The notes beneath the pieces were generated by a model. The model did no database searches, was not told where the DNA came from, and saw nothing but the letters and a program-made list of their open reading frames with translations. A program made the position numbers and the translations under genes. Shown here piece after piece: positions 42,779 to 54,034 of a stretch of DNA of 64,000 nucleotides; within the stretch, counting starts at the first letter, position 1; each line of letters starts with the position of its first letter. The stretch comes from Zoogloea sp041917255 (GTDB taxonomy: Bacteria > Pseudomonadota > Gammaproteobacteria > Burkholderiales > Rhodocyclaceae): contig JAYRYA010000002.1 in the NCBI GenBank assembly GCA_041917255.1, forward strand, positions 141,687 through 205,686, in the 5' to 3' direction.

Positions 42779-44050
42779 TCACGGCGAATGGGTCGGGGGT
42801 GGGCCGTTGTACGGCAGGCTGGAGAGCGCCTTGAAACTCAGCGCGGTGTAGCGCAGCGCGGCGAGCCGGCAGGCCATCGGGCCGATTTCGTGCTGCCTGA
42901 AGATGTTATTGCCCGAGAGGTTGATCTGGTGGCAATGGACCTGCGCCGTGACGCCCGGGGCGATGGGTTCGCCGTTGCGGCACTCGTTAAGGTAATGCAG
43001 CACGTCGGCGTCTTCGAAGATCAGATGAACGGCTTGCAGGTTTGCCAGATTGCGGGTGCGCCGTTCGTAATCGGTGGCGAAGAAGCCACTGACCGGGGTG
43101 GGGTTGAAGCCGATCACCTTGTTCACCCCCGGGTTGCGGAAGGCCGTGTAGAGGGCCAGCCCGGCCCCCAGCGAGTGACCCACCAGCGTGATGCGCGGGG
43201 CGCCGGGTCGGGCGGCATCGCGCTCGCGGAGTTCCTCTTCGCGGATCAGGATCTGATCGAGCAGGCGCGGATAGGTGCGCGCGGCCTGGCTGTACTGGTC
43301 GTGGAAGAGCGGCAGCAGGGCGGTGAGAAAGCGCAGGTTCGACCACCAGCCGCCGCTGCCCTGGGTGCCACGGAAGACGATGGCGTATTCGGTGCGTGGG
43401 TCGGTCTCGCCGGCGGCCCTGGCCACCCGGTAGTCCCGTGCCCACACTTCGATGAGGAGGTCCGGCACAAAGAAGTGATAGCCGAGGGCGCGGGGAATCC
43501 GGTCGAAATCGTAGAGCCGCTCCCAGCCGGGGATGAGCAGCGGAATGGCGACGCGGGCATCGTTGGCCGGGTCGCAATCGGCGTGGAAGTCGATGCTGCT
43601 GACCTTCTTGTCCTTGAAGGCCCGGTCACCGAAACGGGCCAGGACGTCCTGCCGCCAATCTTCGGTCTGGAGTGCGTCGAACCCCTCGGGCGCGGCCGTG
43701 GGGTCGGTCGGGAGGTCGCTGAGCCCCCGGGCCTGCCGGCGGGCCTTGAGCCATTCCTTGCGGTCGAAGGCGCGGTAGGTGTCGGCGGCCATCAGCGCAT
43801 AGGGGGCAAACTGCTCGGCCACGTCGAAGTGGTGACGGCAGTTGTCATTGCGCGCTTTGCCATGCCAGGGGTAGCAGTCTTCCGGCGTCATGCGCGCAAC
43901 GGCGGCCTGGGCCGGTGCGGGTGGCGCCGTCAGGTCGATGAAGTCGCCCGACCAGACCGTGGTGGAGACGAAGAGGCCGGCGATCCACACGAGCAGTGTG
44001 ACCAGGCCGGTGGGGCGTCGGCAGGGAGCGTTGCGCATTGCGGCTTTCAT
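42779..44050 (-). CDS. Exported class 3 lipase-like hydrolase
   Basis: 423 residues, alpha/beta hydrolase of the fungal-type (class 3) lipase group. The nucleophile is S293 in V-G-H-S-L-G-A-G. F-R-G-T-Q-G-S-G-G-W-W precedes it, as in family members. The N-terminus has a hydrophobic helix (about residues 15-33) followed by W-S-G-D, which looks like a signal peptide or anchor. It lies 9 bases after the DUF2235 gene on the same strand, so the two are probably co-expressed. Possible extracellular or periplasmic lipase. With a type II system in the window, secretion by that route is possible but not shown. Confidence 0.8.
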   Translation of the reverse strand: MKAAMRNAPCRRPTGLVTLLVWIAGLFVSTTVWSGDFIDLTAPPAPAQAAVARMTPEDCYPWHGKARNDNCRHHFDVAEQFAPYALMAADTYRAFDRKEWLKARRQARGLSDLPTDPTAAPEGFDALQTEDWRQDVLARFGDRAFKDKKVSSIDFHADCDPANDARVAIPLLIPGWERLYDFDRIPRALGYHFFVPDLLIEVWARDYRVARAAGETDPRTEYAIVFRGTQGSGGWWSNLRFLTALLPLFHDQYSQAARTYPRLLDQILIREEELRERDAARPGAPRITLVGHSLGAGLALYTAFRNPGVNKVIGFNPTPVSGFFATDYERRTRNLANLQAVHLIFEDADVLHYLNECRNGEPIAPGVTAQVHCHQINLSGNNIFRQHEIGPMACRLAALRYTALSFKALSSLPYNGPPPTHSP

Positions 44051-44059
44051 CGACGGGGA

Positions 44060-45262
44060 TCAGCGTTTCTCGAGATCGGCGCACCGGACGGGGTAGGCGC
44101 GGGTGATCACCTTGCCGCGCACCTGCAGGCGCACCGCACCGCTGGCGCCGCGTGCGTCGACGGTGGGCGACAGCGTGTCGTTTGCCGGCCGCTCCCGCTC
44201 TTCGCAGGTGCTGCCGGCGTTGGCGGGGGCGTCGCCGATGGACCAGTGCGCCAGGGCCTTGGGGTCGCCCGCCGGGGCTGGGCCGACATCGACGCCGTAG
44301 CCGGCCAGTCGTTGGATCATCCAGCCCAGGGAAATGTCGGGCAGCCCTGTTTCGCCGTCATAGCCGCCGCCCACATCGGCGTGGGCGCCGGGGAACCATT
44401 CCTGTTCCAGCGTGGTGTGCTGAGCGTTGTATGCCGGGCACAGGAGCAGTGGATGGAAGCGGCTGCGCTTCTCATCCAGTGAAACCGCGTGGGCGATGTG
44501 GTGGATCGGTGGATAGCTGCCGGTCTTGTAGCGGTCGCCTTCCTTGCGGTTGGGCATCTCCTTGCATACCCCATACTTGACGAAGGCCGAGCCGGGCACG
44601 GTGTCCCACACGCCGAGGAGGGTGATCTCGGCGCCGTGCACGTCGCGACCGAGGCGCTGGCCGATCTTCGGCGCCATCGGCGGCACGGTGCCCGGCTTCC
44701 AGTTCGTCCATGCCGTGGCGTGATCGTCGTCGGCTTCGTCCTTGACGATTTCCTGGATGGCGTTGGCGAGCTTGAGTTGCCTGCGTCGGCTGTCTTCCTT
44801 CGGGGGTACCCCGGCATAGGCGATCAGCCCGGCGAGGTTGCGGGCCTCGTGGGCGCCACGGCTGAAGCCGAAGATGAAGATCCGGTCCCCTGACTCGTAC
44901 TGCTCGGCCAGGAAGGCGTAGCCGCAGCGCACCCGGCGTTCGAGCCCGTGCCCCAGGGCGTTGCCGAAAACTGGATTGGTGGTGGAGCCGACACCCGGGA
45001 TGTAGGCGGCGGCAAAGCCGTCCTTGCGGTGGGCGAGCAGCCGGTCATGGAGCCGCCAGACATTGGTGCGGGAGTCTGCGCTGTTGCCGGTGCCATCGAG
45101 AAAGACGAACAGATCGTGGGTCGCCCGCGGGCTGCCCGCCGTTGGGCGCTCGGTGACGTCCATCTCACATTCGTAGGCAGCGACACCTGCGGCGTGGGCC
45201 AGGAGCATGACGCCCGCCAGCAAGGCTTTCTTGCCCCGAGGGGCGGAAAACAGCGTGTTCAT
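44060..45262 (-). CDS. DUF2235 alpha/beta hydrolase with signal peptide
   Basis: 400 residues. DUF2235 is the catalytic domain found in Tle1-type phospholipase effectors and related hydrolases. The nucleophile is S134 in F-G-F-S-R-G-A-H. F-V-F-L-D-G-T-G-N-S and the later W-F-P-G-A-H-A-D-V-G-G-G-Y are diagnostic. Unlike type VI effectors it starts with a clear Sec-type signal (about residues 9-29, A-H-A-A-G-V-A-A). At least five cysteines in the mature part suggest disulfides. No VgrG, Hcp or other type VI gene is present. It pairs with the class 3 lipase-like gene downstream. Confidence 0.82.
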   Translation of the reverse strand: MNTLFSAPRGKKALLAGVMLLAHAAGVAAYECEMDVTERPTAGSPRATHDLFVFLDGTGNSADSRTNVWRLHDRLLAHRKDGFAAAYIPGVGSTTNPVFGNALGHGLERRVRCGYAFLAEQYESGDRIFIFGFSRGAHEARNLAGLIAYAGVPPKEDSRRRQLKLANAIQEIVKDEADDDHATAWTNWKPGTVPPMAPKIGQRLGRDVHGAEITLLGVWDTVPGSAFVKYGVCKEMPNRKEGDRYKTGSYPPIHHIAHAVSLDEKRSRFHPLLLCPAYNAQHTTLEQEWFPGAHADVGGGYDGETGLPDISLGWMIQRLAGYGVDVGPAPAGDPKALAHWSIGDAPANAGSTCEERERPANDTLSPTVDARGASGAVRLQVRGKVITRAYPVRCADLEKR

Positions 45263-45354
45263 TGTGCCTCCCAGGCGGTTGGTCGATCTTGTAGTCGGGC
45301 ATTGTTCCGGTATAGCAGGCGAATGGCATTCATGCAGATTTGGCGGGCAGGCAT

Positions 45355-45383
45355 CTTGAAGTCCGCGGGGTGCCCCTCATCTA
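45355..45383 (+). promoter_or_regulatory. Sigma32-type heat-shock promoter of clpB
   Basis: CTTGAAG (45355-45361), a 13-base spacer and CCTCATCTA (45375-45383) closely match the heat-shock consensus CTTGAAA / CCCCATnTA. The clpB ATG is 27 bases downstream, with a CGGAGG ribosome-binding site. Confidence 0.75.
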
Positions 45384-45410
45384 TGCCCCAGACAGAAATC
45401 CGGAGGCCTT

Positions 45411-47990
<2,580 letters not shown>

Positions 47991-48014
47991 TGGCCGTCTG
48001 ACCTTGTTTGCCAG

Positions 48015-48046
48015 GAAGGCCCGCAGCGATGCGGGCCTTCTGCTTT
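48015..48046 (+). terminator. Rho-independent terminator after clpB
   Basis: GAAGGCCCGC (48015-48024) pairs with GCGGGCCTTC (48031-48040), followed by TGCTTT. Confidence 0.85.
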
Positions 48047-48070
48047 GGTGGTCAGGAGGCTGAATGCGGA

Positions 48071-48099
48071 TTGACTTTCAATATCGCTGAAATTATATT
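48071..48099 (+). promoter_or_regulatory. Sigma70-type promoter of the lipoprotein gene
   Basis: TTGACT (48071-48076), exactly 17 bases, then TATATT (48094-48099), in an AT-rich patch (48070-48120) that stands out in this GC-rich DNA. The start codon is 36 bases downstream. Confidence 0.75.
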
Positions 48100-48134
48100 C
48101 AGATAAAATCAATAAAACTGTTCCGGATAGCCTC

Positions 48135-48764
48135 ATGCCCGTCGTCGTCCAGCGCCTGGTTGCGCTGCTGTTGTGTCTTGCCCAGCTGGGCTGCATCACC
48201 TCGTCGTGGATGGAGGATCAATACTCCACGGACACCATCCGGAGCTTCACCGTCACCGGTGATGGCAGTGAGCTGGTCGTGCTGGGCGACAAGTACCACT
48301 ATTTCTTCCCCTCGTCGTCGGCGCTCCTGAAGTTACTGACCTGGGAAGGGCGGGCCTTGCTGGAGGCGAACCTCAACCATACATTCTCTGCCGACGGGGA
48401 CAAGGTCAAAGGGGCGCTCTACCTGTCGGCGAGGGGCGCCAGCCTCGACGCCGCGCAGCGGGCGTTCCTGCTCAGGGCGGGCTTCAGGGAGTTGGAAGCC
48501 CAGAAGATGTTGTACGAACGTGTCGATCTGGAAGGCCGTCGCTACAGCGCTGTGGGAGTGCAGGTGCCCGACGACGTTGCCTTCGCACGCCCCTACGAGG
48601 TTGAAATCCGGGAGGTGACGCCACCGGGCAAATACGCCGCCAAGCTGCTGGCGACACCGGTTACGGTGGCGGCCGACGGCGCGCTGATCGTGGGCGGTTT
48701 CGCGGTGCTGCTCGTTTTCTGTACGGCGACGATGGTTGTGGACGGCTGCCGGGTGCGTAAATGA
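48135..48764 (+). CDS. Hypothetical lipoprotein
   Basis: 209 residues. The signal peptide ends in a lipobox L-A-Q-L-G-C (Cys at about residue 20), so the mature protein should be lipid-anchored. A hydrophobic segment near the C-terminus (about residues 180-203) may insert in the membrane. No domain is recognised. It has its own strong promoter in an AT-rich upstream region and no clear operon partner. Confidence 0.65.
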   Translation: MPVVVQRLVALLLCLAQLGCITSSWMEDQYSTDTIRSFTVTGDGSELVVLGDKYHYFFPSSSALLKLLTWEGRALLEANLNHTFSADGDKVKGALYLSARGASLDAAQRAFLLRAGFRELEAQKMLYERVDLEGRRYSAVGVQVPDDVAFARPYEVEIREVTPPGKYAAKLLATPVTVAADGALIVGGFAVLLVFCTATMVVDGCRVRK

Positions 48765-48889
48765 CCATCCGCTTGACTCATTAAAGACACGCTATTTAAC
48801 TTTTTATGTCGGTCGAAGCTTAGGCGACTGCGGATAAGCCTATATACTTGCAAGGTTTGATTGAAACCATTACTTGGAAAGGACTTTTC

Positions 48890-49372
48890 ATGCAGGAAGA
48901 CGACGACAACCAGAACCTCGTGCTCGGCATTCTCTTCGGCGTCATTGCACTGGTCATCGGCCTGGTGATCGGTCTCGCCTCCTACGTGTCTGGCCAGACC
49001 CGTGACGCTGCGCCGGCACCCGTCGCTGCCGTCGAGGCGCCCGAGATTGCTGAAGTGGGTGAGCCGCTGATCAAGCTGTACTTCGACTCCGGCAAGGCCG
49101 ATCTGCCCGCCAACGCCGCCGAGGAAGTCGCCAAGGTCGTCGCCAAGCTGCACGAAGAACCCGCCAAGCTGGTGCTGATCTCCGGCTACCACGACGAAAC
49201 CGGTGGTGCTGCCGTCAACGCCGAAGTCGCCAAGGCCCGTGCTCTGGCTGTCAAGGACGCCCTGATCGGGGCCGGTGTCCCCGCCGACAAGGTGAACCTG
49301 CGCAAGCCGGCCATCACCCTGGGTGGTGGCGAGGCTGCCGAAGCGCGTCGCGTGGAAGTGCGCGTGCAGTAA
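48890..49372 (+). CDS. OmpA-like domain inner-membrane protein
   Basis: 160 residues. It has a short acidic N-terminus (Q-E-D-D-D-N-Q-N), one membrane helix (about residues 12-32), an Ala/Pro linker and a C-terminal OmpA-like peptidoglycan-binding domain. That domain shows I-K-L-Y-F-D-S-G-K-A-D-L-P, then G-Y-H-D-E-T-G, then A-K-A-R-A-L-A-V and A-E-A-R-R-V-E-V. G-Y-H-D replaces the usual G-H-T-D. The start at 48890 follows a GGAAAGGA ribosome-binding site. The 14-codon upstream extension has none. Confidence 0.82.
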   Translation: MQEDDDNQNLVLGILFGVIALVIGLVIGLASYVSGQTRDAAPAPVAAVEAPEIAEVGEPLIKLYFDSGKADLPANAAEEVAKVVAKLHEEPAKLVLISGYHDETGGAAVNAEVAKARALAVKDALIGAGVPADKVNLRKPAITLGGGEAAEARRVEVRVQ

Positions 49373-49392
49373 TCGCTGCACCGCGCCGCATG

Positions 49393-49422
49393 AAAAAAGC
49401 CGGGTTCATCCCGGCTTTTTTT
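49393..49422 (+). terminator. Rho-independent terminator after the OmpA-like gene
   Basis: AAAAAAGCCGGG (49393-49404) pairs with CCCGGCTTTTTT (49410-49421) around a TTCAT loop, giving a bidirectional-looking terminator. It lies 60 bases before the next start codon. Confidence 0.92.
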
Positions 49423-49482
49423 CGCCCATATTTTCGCCTGTCTCCCGGGCAGATCGCCGGCGCGCTCGGCTACCATCCGCCC

Positions 49483-50895
49483 ATGATCCGCTACCAGACC
49501 CTCGCCGAGCAGACCGGGCAACTCATCGAGAGCGGCGTGCTGCGCCCTGGCGAGCGCCTGCCTTCGGTGCGCCAGGCCTGCCGCATCCACGACGTGAGCC
49601 CGATCACCGTGACCCAGGCCTACGCGTTGCTGGAGAGCCGCGGGCTCATCGAGGCGCGGCCGCGCTCCGGCTACTTCGTGCGCGCCCGCCGCACCCAGCG
49701 CCTGCCCGAACCCGCCATGAGCCGTCCGCAGCCGGATTTCACCGAGCTGCAGGTAAGCGACTTCATCTTCCAGATTTTCGACAGCGTAAAAGATCCGGCG
49801 GTGGTGCCGTTGGGTTCCAGCTTTCCGGCGCCCGAGCTGTTTCCTCTCGATCGCCTCGGCCGCTGCCTTGCCCACGCGGCCCGGCATCTCGACCCGCGCG
49901 CCACCATCACCGATCTGCCGCCGGGCAACGCGGAACTGCGCCGCCAGCTCGCGCTGCGCTATCTCGGCCACGGCGCCCAGGTGTCGCCGCGGGAGATCGT
50001 CATCACCGCTGGCGCGATGGAGGGGCTCAACCTGTGCTTGCAGGCGGTGACGCGGCCGGGCGACCTGATCGCGGTCGAGTCGCCCACCTTCTACGCCGGC
50101 CTGCAGGCGGCCGAGCGGCGTGGGCTGCGGGTGGTGGAGATCCCGTCGCACCCGCGCGAGGGTGTCAGCATCGAGGCGCTGGCCGAGCTGCTGGGCCACC
50201 ACCGGGTGAGCGCCTGTCTGTTCATGCTCAACTTTGCCAACCCCACCGGCGCGCGGATGCCCGACGCCCGGCGGCGTGAGCTGGTCGAACTCCTCACCCT
50301 CCACCAGGTGCCGCTGATCGAGGATGATGTGTACGCCGAGCTGTACTTCGACGATACCGCGCCGCTGTGTTCCAAGGCGGTGGACGCGGCCGGTATCGTG
50401 ATGCATGTGTCGTCCTTCTCCAAGTGCCTTGCGCCGGGCTACCGGATTGGCTGGGTAGCGGCCGGGCGCTACGCCGAGGCGGTGCAGCGCCAGAAGCTGA
50501 CGACCAGCATCGCCACCACTGTGCCGGTGCAGATCGCCCTGGCGGACTACCTCAAACAGGGCGGCTTCGACAAACACCTGCGCGGCCTGCGCCAGCGTCT
50601 CGCGGCCCAGGCGGCGGCGCTGGTGGCGGCGGTGGAAGCGCACTTTCCCGACGGCACGCGGCTTGCCAGGCCAGATGGCGGCTACTTTCTGTGGCTGGAG
50701 CTGCCGCCTCAGGTGGATGCCCTGCGCCTGCACCAGGCCGCGCTGGCGGCGGGGATCAGCCTCGCGCCGGGGCCGATCTTTTCGGCCTTGCGGGAATTCC
50801 GCCACTGCATTCGCCTCAACTTTGGCCACCCCGATCCTGCGCGTCAGCTGGCGGCGGTGGAAACTCTCGGCAAGCTGGTGGCGGCCCAGCTGTAG
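49483..50895 (+). CDS. MocR-type GntR/aminotransferase fusion regulator
   Basis: 470 residues. It has an N-terminal GntR winged helix (about residues 1-70: G-E-R-L-P-S-V-R-Q-A-C and V-T-Q-A-Y-A-L-L-E) fused to a fold-type I aminotransferase domain. The PLP lysine is in S-S-F-S-K-C-L-A-P-G-Y-R-I-G-W (K about residue 312). MocR proteins are PLP-dependent regulators, often of neighbouring transport or amino-acid genes. No ribosome-binding site is obvious before the ATG at 49483. A pair of identical 10-bp direct repeats just after the gene may be its operator. Confidence 0.9.
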   Translation: MIRYQTLAEQTGQLIESGVLRPGERLPSVRQACRIHDVSPITVTQAYALLESRGLIEARPRSGYFVRARRTQRLPEPAMSRPQPDFTELQVSDFIFQIFDSVKDPAVVPLGSSFPAPELFPLDRLGRCLAHAARHLDPRATITDLPPGNAELRRQLALRYLGHGAQVSPREIVITAGAMEGLNLCLQAVTRPGDLIAVESPTFYAGLQAAERRGLRVVEIPSHPREGVSIEALAELLGHHRVSACLFMLNFANPTGARMPDARRRELVELLTLHQVPLIEDDVYAELYFDDTAPLCSKAVDAAGIVMHVSSFSKCLAPGYRIGWVAAGRYAEAVQRQKLTTSIATTVPVQIALADYLKQGGFDKHLRGLRQRLAAQAAALVAAVEAHFPDGTRLARPDGGYFLWLELPPQVDALRLHQAALAAGISLAPGPIFSALREFRHCIRLNFGHPDPARQLAAVETLGKLVAAQL

Positions 50896-50898
50896 TGC

Positions 50899-50939
50899 AT
50901 CTGTGCCTATTGTTTTTCTGATTTTCTGAATCTGTGCCT
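50899..50939. promoter_or_regulatory. Pair of direct repeats, possible MocR operator before ccoG
   Basis: ATCTGTGCCT occurs at 50899-50908 and again at 50930-50939, 31 bases apart, about three helical turns. MocR-type regulators characteristically bind direct repeats. The pair lies between the MocR gene stop and the ccoG start. The link to the regulator is inference. Confidence 0.5.
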
Positions 50940-50998
50940 GTCTGGCGGGGGGTGGTCTACTTCGCCCATCGGGGATTCGCCCCGTCCGGAGGCACACG

Positions 50999-52369
50999 AT
51001 GCATGGCAAGGCCCACACAGCGCGGGTGACGCTGTACCGCAACAAGGGAAAGATCCACGCCCGTTCCACTCGCGGACGTTTCAACAGCCTGCGCTGGGCC
51101 ATGGTGTGGCTCACCCAGCTGGTTTTCTACGGCGCCTGCTGGCTCGGCTGGACCGACGATGGAGGCGCCACGCGGCAGGCGCTGCTGTTCGACATCGCCC
51201 ACGAGAAGTTCTATCTCTTCGGCCTCGTGTTGTGGCCCCAGGACGCGCTGCTGCTGGCGATCGCGCTGATCCTCGCCGCCACCGGGCTGTTCCTTGTCAC
51301 CGCGGTGGCGGGCCGGCTGTTCTGCGGTTTCGCCTGCCCGCAGACGGTTTACACCTCAATCTTCATGTGGATCGAGGAGAAGGTCGAAGGCGACCACCTC
51401 GCCCGGCGCCGCCTCGACGACGCCCCGTGGTCCGCTCGCAAGCTGGCCTTGCGCGCCACCAAGCACGGCCTGTGGCTGGCGCTGGCGGCGTGGTCCGGGA
51501 TCACCTTCGTCGGCTACTTCACGCCGATCCGCGAGCTGCTCCCGGCCGTGGCCGGCTGGCAGCTGGGGCCGTGGGAAGCCTTCTGGGTCATCTTCTACGG
51601 CCTCTTCATGTACCTGCAGGCCGGCTTCGCCCGCGAGGCCGTGTGCCAGCACATGTGCCCGTACTCGCGCTTCCAGGGTGTGATGTTCGACCCGACCACC
51701 CGCACCGTGGCTTACGACACCACCCGCGGCGAGCCGCGCCGGGCCAAGGGCGGCGCGGGTGCCGGAGATTGCGTGGATTGCGGCATCTGCGTGCAGGTGT
51801 GCCCCACCGGCATCGATATCCGCGACGGCCTGCAATACCAGTGCATCAACTGCGGCCTGTGCGCCGACGCCTGCGATACGGTGATGGGGCGCATCGGCAA
51901 ACCGGCCGGGCTGATCCGCTTCGCTTCCGAGAACGAGCTGGCCGGTACGCCCGCGTCAGCGCGGCCGCGGCTGGCGGTTTATGGAGGGTTGCTGGCGGTG
52001 TTCGTCGGGCTCGGGGCGTGGACGCTGGCCGATCGCTCGCTGCTGCTGGTAGACGTGCTGCGCGACCGGGGCAGCCTGGCGCGGGAAGCCGCAGATGGCC
52101 GCATCGAGAACGCCTACACCCTCAAGATCATGAACCTCTCCGAAGCGCCGCGGGATTTCCGCGTGGCGGTGAGCGGCATCGACGGCGCCGAGATCGTCGG
52201 CCCAACGCGCTTTGCCGGCGTGCCCGGCGGCATCCGCACGGTGCAGCTCACGGTGGCCGTGCCGGCGGGCGAGGGCGGAGCGACCGTACGCCCGATCGCC
52301 TTCGAGATCGCCGCCGAGCAGGACGCCGCCACCCGCGTCGTCGAAAAGAGCACCTTCGTCCTTCCCTGA
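50999..52369 (+). CDS. ccoG: Cytochrome oxidase accessory protein CcoG
   Basis: CcoG (RdxA/FixG), 456 residues, a membrane ferredoxin-like protein that reduces Cu(II) for maturation of cbb3-type cytochrome oxidase. It has membrane helices near residues 33-52, 80-100, 155-175 and 195-210, plus one near 325-345. The motifs are C-G-F-A-C-P-Q-T-V-Y, then C-Q-H-M-C-P-Y, then two [4Fe-4S] ferredoxin clusters (C-x2-C-x2-C-x3-C-P near residues 257-268 and C-I-N-C-G-L-C). A C-terminal Ig-like periplasmic domain follows. GGAGG ribosome-binding site at 50988. cbb3 subunit genes are not in the window. Confidence 0.94.
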   Translation: MHGKAHTARVTLYRNKGKIHARSTRGRFNSLRWAMVWLTQLVFYGACWLGWTDDGGATRQALLFDIAHEKFYLFGLVLWPQDALLLAIALILAATGLFLVTAVAGRLFCGFACPQTVYTSIFMWIEEKVEGDHLARRRLDDAPWSARKLALRATKHGLWLALAAWSGITFVGYFTPIRELLPAVAGWQLGPWEAFWVIFYGLFMYLQAGFAREAVCQHMCPYSRFQGVMFDPTTRTVAYDTTRGEPRRAKGGAGAGDCVDCGICVQVCPTGIDIRDGLQYQCINCGLCADACDTVMGRIGKPAGLIRFASENELAGTPASARPRLAVYGGLLAVFVGLGAWTLADRSLLLVDVLRDRGSLAREAADGRIENAYTLKIMNLSEAPRDFRVAVSGIDGAEIVGPTRFAGVPGGIRTVQLTVAVPAGEGGATVRPIAFEIAAEQDAATRVVEKSTFVLP

Positions 52370-52378
52370 GCCAATCTC

Positions 52379-54034
52379 ATGTACCCATACGACCACACCG
52401 ACCAGCGGCTGGTGGACGACCGCGTCGCCCGCTTTCGCGACCAGATGGGCCGCTTCCTAGACGGCAGGCTGAGCGAGGACGAGTTCCGCCCGCTGCGCCT
52501 CCAGAACGGCCTCTACATCCAGCGCCACGCGCCCATGCTGCGGGTGGCGATCCCCTACGGCACCCTGGCCGCCCGGCAGCTGCGCCAGCTCGCCCGCATC
52601 GCCCGGCGCTACGATCAGGGCTACGGCCACTTCACCACCCGCAGCAACATCCAGTTCAACTGGGTGCGGCTGGAGGACGCGCCGGATATCCTCGCCGAGC
52701 TCGCGACGGTGCAGATGCACGCGATCCAGACCAGCGGCAACTGCATCCGCAACATCACCACCGACCCCTTCGCCGGCGTGGCGGCCGACGAGCTGTTCGA
52801 TCCGCGCCCGGCTTGCGAGATCGTCCGCCAGTGGTCGGCGTTGGCGCCGGAGTTCCAGTTTCTGCCGCGCAAGTTCAAGATCGCCTTCGCCGGTGGCGCC
52901 GAAGACCGCGCCGCGCTGCGCTTCCACGACATCGGCGCGGCCGCGCGTATCGACGGCGATGGCCGACGCGGCTTCGAGATCTTCGTCGGCGGCGGACTCG
53001 GGCGCACCCCGATGGTCGGCCACCGCCTCAAGGCTTTCCTGCCGCAAGCGGAGCTCCTCAACTACTTCGAGGCCATACTGCGCGTGTATAACCGCCACGG
53101 TCGGCGCGACAACAAGTACAAGGCGCGAATCAAGATCCTGGTGAAGGACCTGACCCTCGAAGGCTTCGCCGCTGAGGTGGAGGACGAATGGGCGTGGAGC
53201 CGCGGTGGCCCCAACACCATCGACGCAGCCCACTTTGCGCGGATGGAAGCCTTCTTCGCCGGCCCCGCCGACGTGCCGGGTGCGCCCGCGGAGATCCCGG
53301 ATCAACCCGTCGCCTACACCCGCTGGCTGACCCGCAACGTCGCCGCCCACCGTCAGCCCGGCCGCGTCATCGTCACCCTGTCCCTCAAGGCGCCGGGCCA
53401 CGCCCCCGGCGACGCCACCGCCGACCAGATGGACGGCATCGCCGATCTGGCCGAGCGCTACAGCCACGGCGAGATCCGGGTGAGCCACGAGCAGAACCTC
53501 GTGCTGCCCCACGTCGCCCGGGCCGACCTGCATGCGGTATGGGCCGCCGCCCGCGCCCTGGGCCTCGCCACGCCCACCATCGGCCTCCTGCCCGATCTGG
53601 TGTGCTGCCCCGGCGGGGATTTCTGCTCCCTCGCCAACGCCCGCTCGCTGCCCGTCGCGGCGGCCATCCAGCAGCGTTTCGACGATCTGGACTACCTCTT
53701 CGACCTGGGCTCGCTGGAGCTCAACCTCTCCGGCTGCGTCAATGCCTGCGGCCACCACCACATCGGTCACATCGGCATCCTCGGCGTCGATAAGAACAAC
53801 CAAGAGTGGTTCCAGATCACCATCGGCGGTCGCGAAGGCACTCAGGCCGCGCTGGGCAAGGTGATCGGTCCCAGCTTCGCCGCCGACCAGGTGCCCGACG
53901 TGATCGCCCGCCTGCTCGAAACCTACGTGGCCGGTCGGCGGGAGGGCGAGCTGTTCATCGACGCGGTGGCGCGCCTCGGCCTCGACCCCTTCCGTCGGGC
54001 GGTTTATGGAGACAGCCATGTCCCACGTCATTAA
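52379..54034 (+). CDS. cysI: Siroheme sulfite/nitrite reductase (CysI-type)
   Basis: 551 residues, hemoprotein of assimilatory sulfite reduction (or nitrite reduction) with two ferredoxin-like halves. The [4Fe-4S]-siroheme ligands are C410 and C416 (C-P-G-G-D-F-C) and C453 and C457 (S-G-C-V-N-A-C-G-H-H). Upstream T-T-R-S-N-I-Q fits siroheme contact residues. The downstream DUF934 gene is a usual partner in betaproteobacterial cys operons. Other cys genes (cysH, cysD, cysN) do not follow. Preceded by ccoG at 9 bases. Confidence 0.9.
   Translation: MYPYDHTDQRLVDDRVARFRDQMGRFLDGRLSEDEFRPLRLQNGLYIQRHAPMLRVAIPYGTLAARQLRQLARIARRYDQGYGHFTTRSNIQFNWVRLEDAPDILAELATVQMHAIQTSGNCIRNITTDPFAGVAADELFDPRPACEIVRQWSALAPEFQFLPRKFKIAFAGGAEDRAALRFHDIGAAARIDGDGRRGFEIFVGGGLGRTPMVGHRLKAFLPQAELLNYFEAILRVYNRHGRRDNKYKARIKILVKDLTLEGFAAEVEDEWAWSRGGPNTIDAAHFARMEAFFAGPADVPGAPAEIPDQPVAYTRWLTRNVAAHRQPGRVIVTLSLKAPGHAPGDATADQMDGIADLAERYSHGEIRVSHEQNLVLPHVARADLHAVWAAARALGLATPTIGLLPDLVCCPGGDFCSLANARSLPVAAAIQQRFDDLDYLFDLGSLELNLSGCVNACGHHHIGHIGILGVDKNNQEWFQITIGGREGTQAALGKVIGPSFAADQVPDVIARLLETYVAGRREGELFIDAVARLGLDPFRRAVYGDSHVPRH

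Noticed and set aside
44060..45262. DUF2235 protein as a type VI effector
   Set aside because: It has a Sec-type signal peptide, and no VgrG, Hcp, PAAR or immunity gene is nearby.
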